A DNA stretch of 6,318 nucleotides, taken from assembly GCA_028290765.1 (NCBI GenBank), contig JAQGJF010000931.1, positions 1 to 6,318 of the forward strand. The letters run 5' to 3'. Shown one piece after another: positions 5,922 through 6,318 of this stretch. The first letter of the stretch is position 1; each line of letters starts with the position of its first letter. Made by a program: the position numbers and the translations under genes. The notes under the pieces are model-generated. The model was given only the letters and a program-made list of their open reading frames with translations. It ran no database searches and was not told the DNA's origin. Source of the stretch: Tardiphaga sp. Its GTDB lineage: Bacteria; Pseudomonadota; Alphaproteobacteria; Rhizobiales; Xanthobacteraceae.

Positions 5922-5953
5922 TTTAGTTCCATTGAGCTGAAGTCGAGAGCACC

Positions 5954-6318
5954 ATGTCGATCAATCTGCAGGCCCTGTTCGCGCAATTGCTGGTCGGGCT
6001 GATCAACGGCTCGTTCTATGCGTTGCTGAGCCTTGGGCTGGCGGTGATTTTCGGCATGCTCAACATCATCAATTTCGCCCATGGCGCGCTCTATATGGTT
6101 GGCGCCTTCTGCGCCTATTTCCTGCTGCAATTATTCGGGCTGAACTACTGGTTTGCGCTGATCATATCGCCGCTCGTCGTTGGCGCGCTCGGCATGATCA
6201 TCGAGCGCACGATGCTGCAGCGCCTCGCCGGGCTCGATCACCTCTATGGGCTCTTGCTGACCTTCGGCCTCGCGCTGATCATCCAGGGCGTGTTTCAGAA
6301 TTATTTCGGCTCTTCCGG
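5954..6318 (+). CDS. livH: ABC transporter permease, LivH-type, N-terminal part
   Basis: Inner-membrane permease subunit of the HAAT transporter; the first 121 codons are visible and the frame is open at the right edge (the family is about 290 residues). It starts MSINLQALFAQLLVGLINGS, followed by FYALLSLGLAVIFGMLN and IINFAHGALYMVGAF, the most conserved block of LivH. Four hydrophobic spans are visible at about residues 7-36, 43-63, 66-85 and 97-114, separated by a basic loop with IIERTMLQRL. The ATG at 5954 has GAGAG at 5945-5949 just ahead. It is expected to pair with a LivM-type permease encoded further right. Confidence 0.95.
   Translation, partial: MSINLQALFAQLLVGLINGSFYALLSLGLAVIFGMLNIINFAHGALYMVGAFCAYFLLQLFGLNYWFALIISPLVVGALGMIIERTMLQRLAGLDHLYGLLLTFGLALIIQGVFQNYFGSS

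Noticed and set aside
4646..6130. A 494-codon open frame on the minus strand
   Set aside because: It is again in codon register with the binding-protein and livH genes on the other strand, it is low-complexity and Arg/Gly/Val-rich, and it has no known domain. It is an antisense shadow.

Overview
The window looks like ordinary chromosome from an alphaproteobacterium. Gene style and protein flavour suggest the Bradyrhizobium/Rhodopseudomonas group (Nitrobacteraceae): GC-rich codon use, a branched-chain-amino-acid-type (HAAT) ABC transporter of the kind these genomes carry in dozens of copies, and an AraC regulator with a DUF6597-like N-terminal half. The assignment is an inference from style; there is no rRNA or other marker gene.

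Layout. Positions 1-118 (minus strand) hold the start of a very small membrane protein that runs off the left edge. A 211-base divergent spacer follows. On the plus strand come an AraC-family regulator (about 330-1265), a decayed and frameshifted second copy of the 3' end of an AraC gene directly behind it (about 1276-1534), an orphan OmpR-type response regulator with no kinase beside it (1634-2407), and an ArsC/Spx-like YffB-type protein (2453-2800). After a 330-base gene-free spacer with a possible promoter and operator (2801-3130), the transporter operon begins: ATPase LivG-type (3131-3886, TTG start), ATPase LivF-type (3879-4631, overlapping by 8 bases), a periplasmic binding protein with signal peptide (4667-5887), a perfect 11-bp stem-loop (5895-5921), and the first 121 codons of a LivH-type permease cut by the right edge (5954-6318). 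The second permease (LivM) is not seen and would be expected downstream.

How they work together. The binding protein should capture a small solute in the periplasm and deliver it to the LivH/LivM membrane pair, driven by the LivG/LivF ATPase pair. The substrate cannot be read from sequence: amino acids, amides, urea or aromatic acids are all known for this family. The AraC protein and response regulator are candidate local regulators, but nothing in the window proves they control the transporter.

I found no phage, insertion sequence, CRISPR array, RNA gene or new defence system. The most informative oddities are the decayed AraC tail, the 10-bp-spaced TTGCAC repeat before the operon, and the intercistronic stem-loop after the binding-protein gene. 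Two very long minus-strand open frames (829 and 494 codons) are judged to be antisense shadows.
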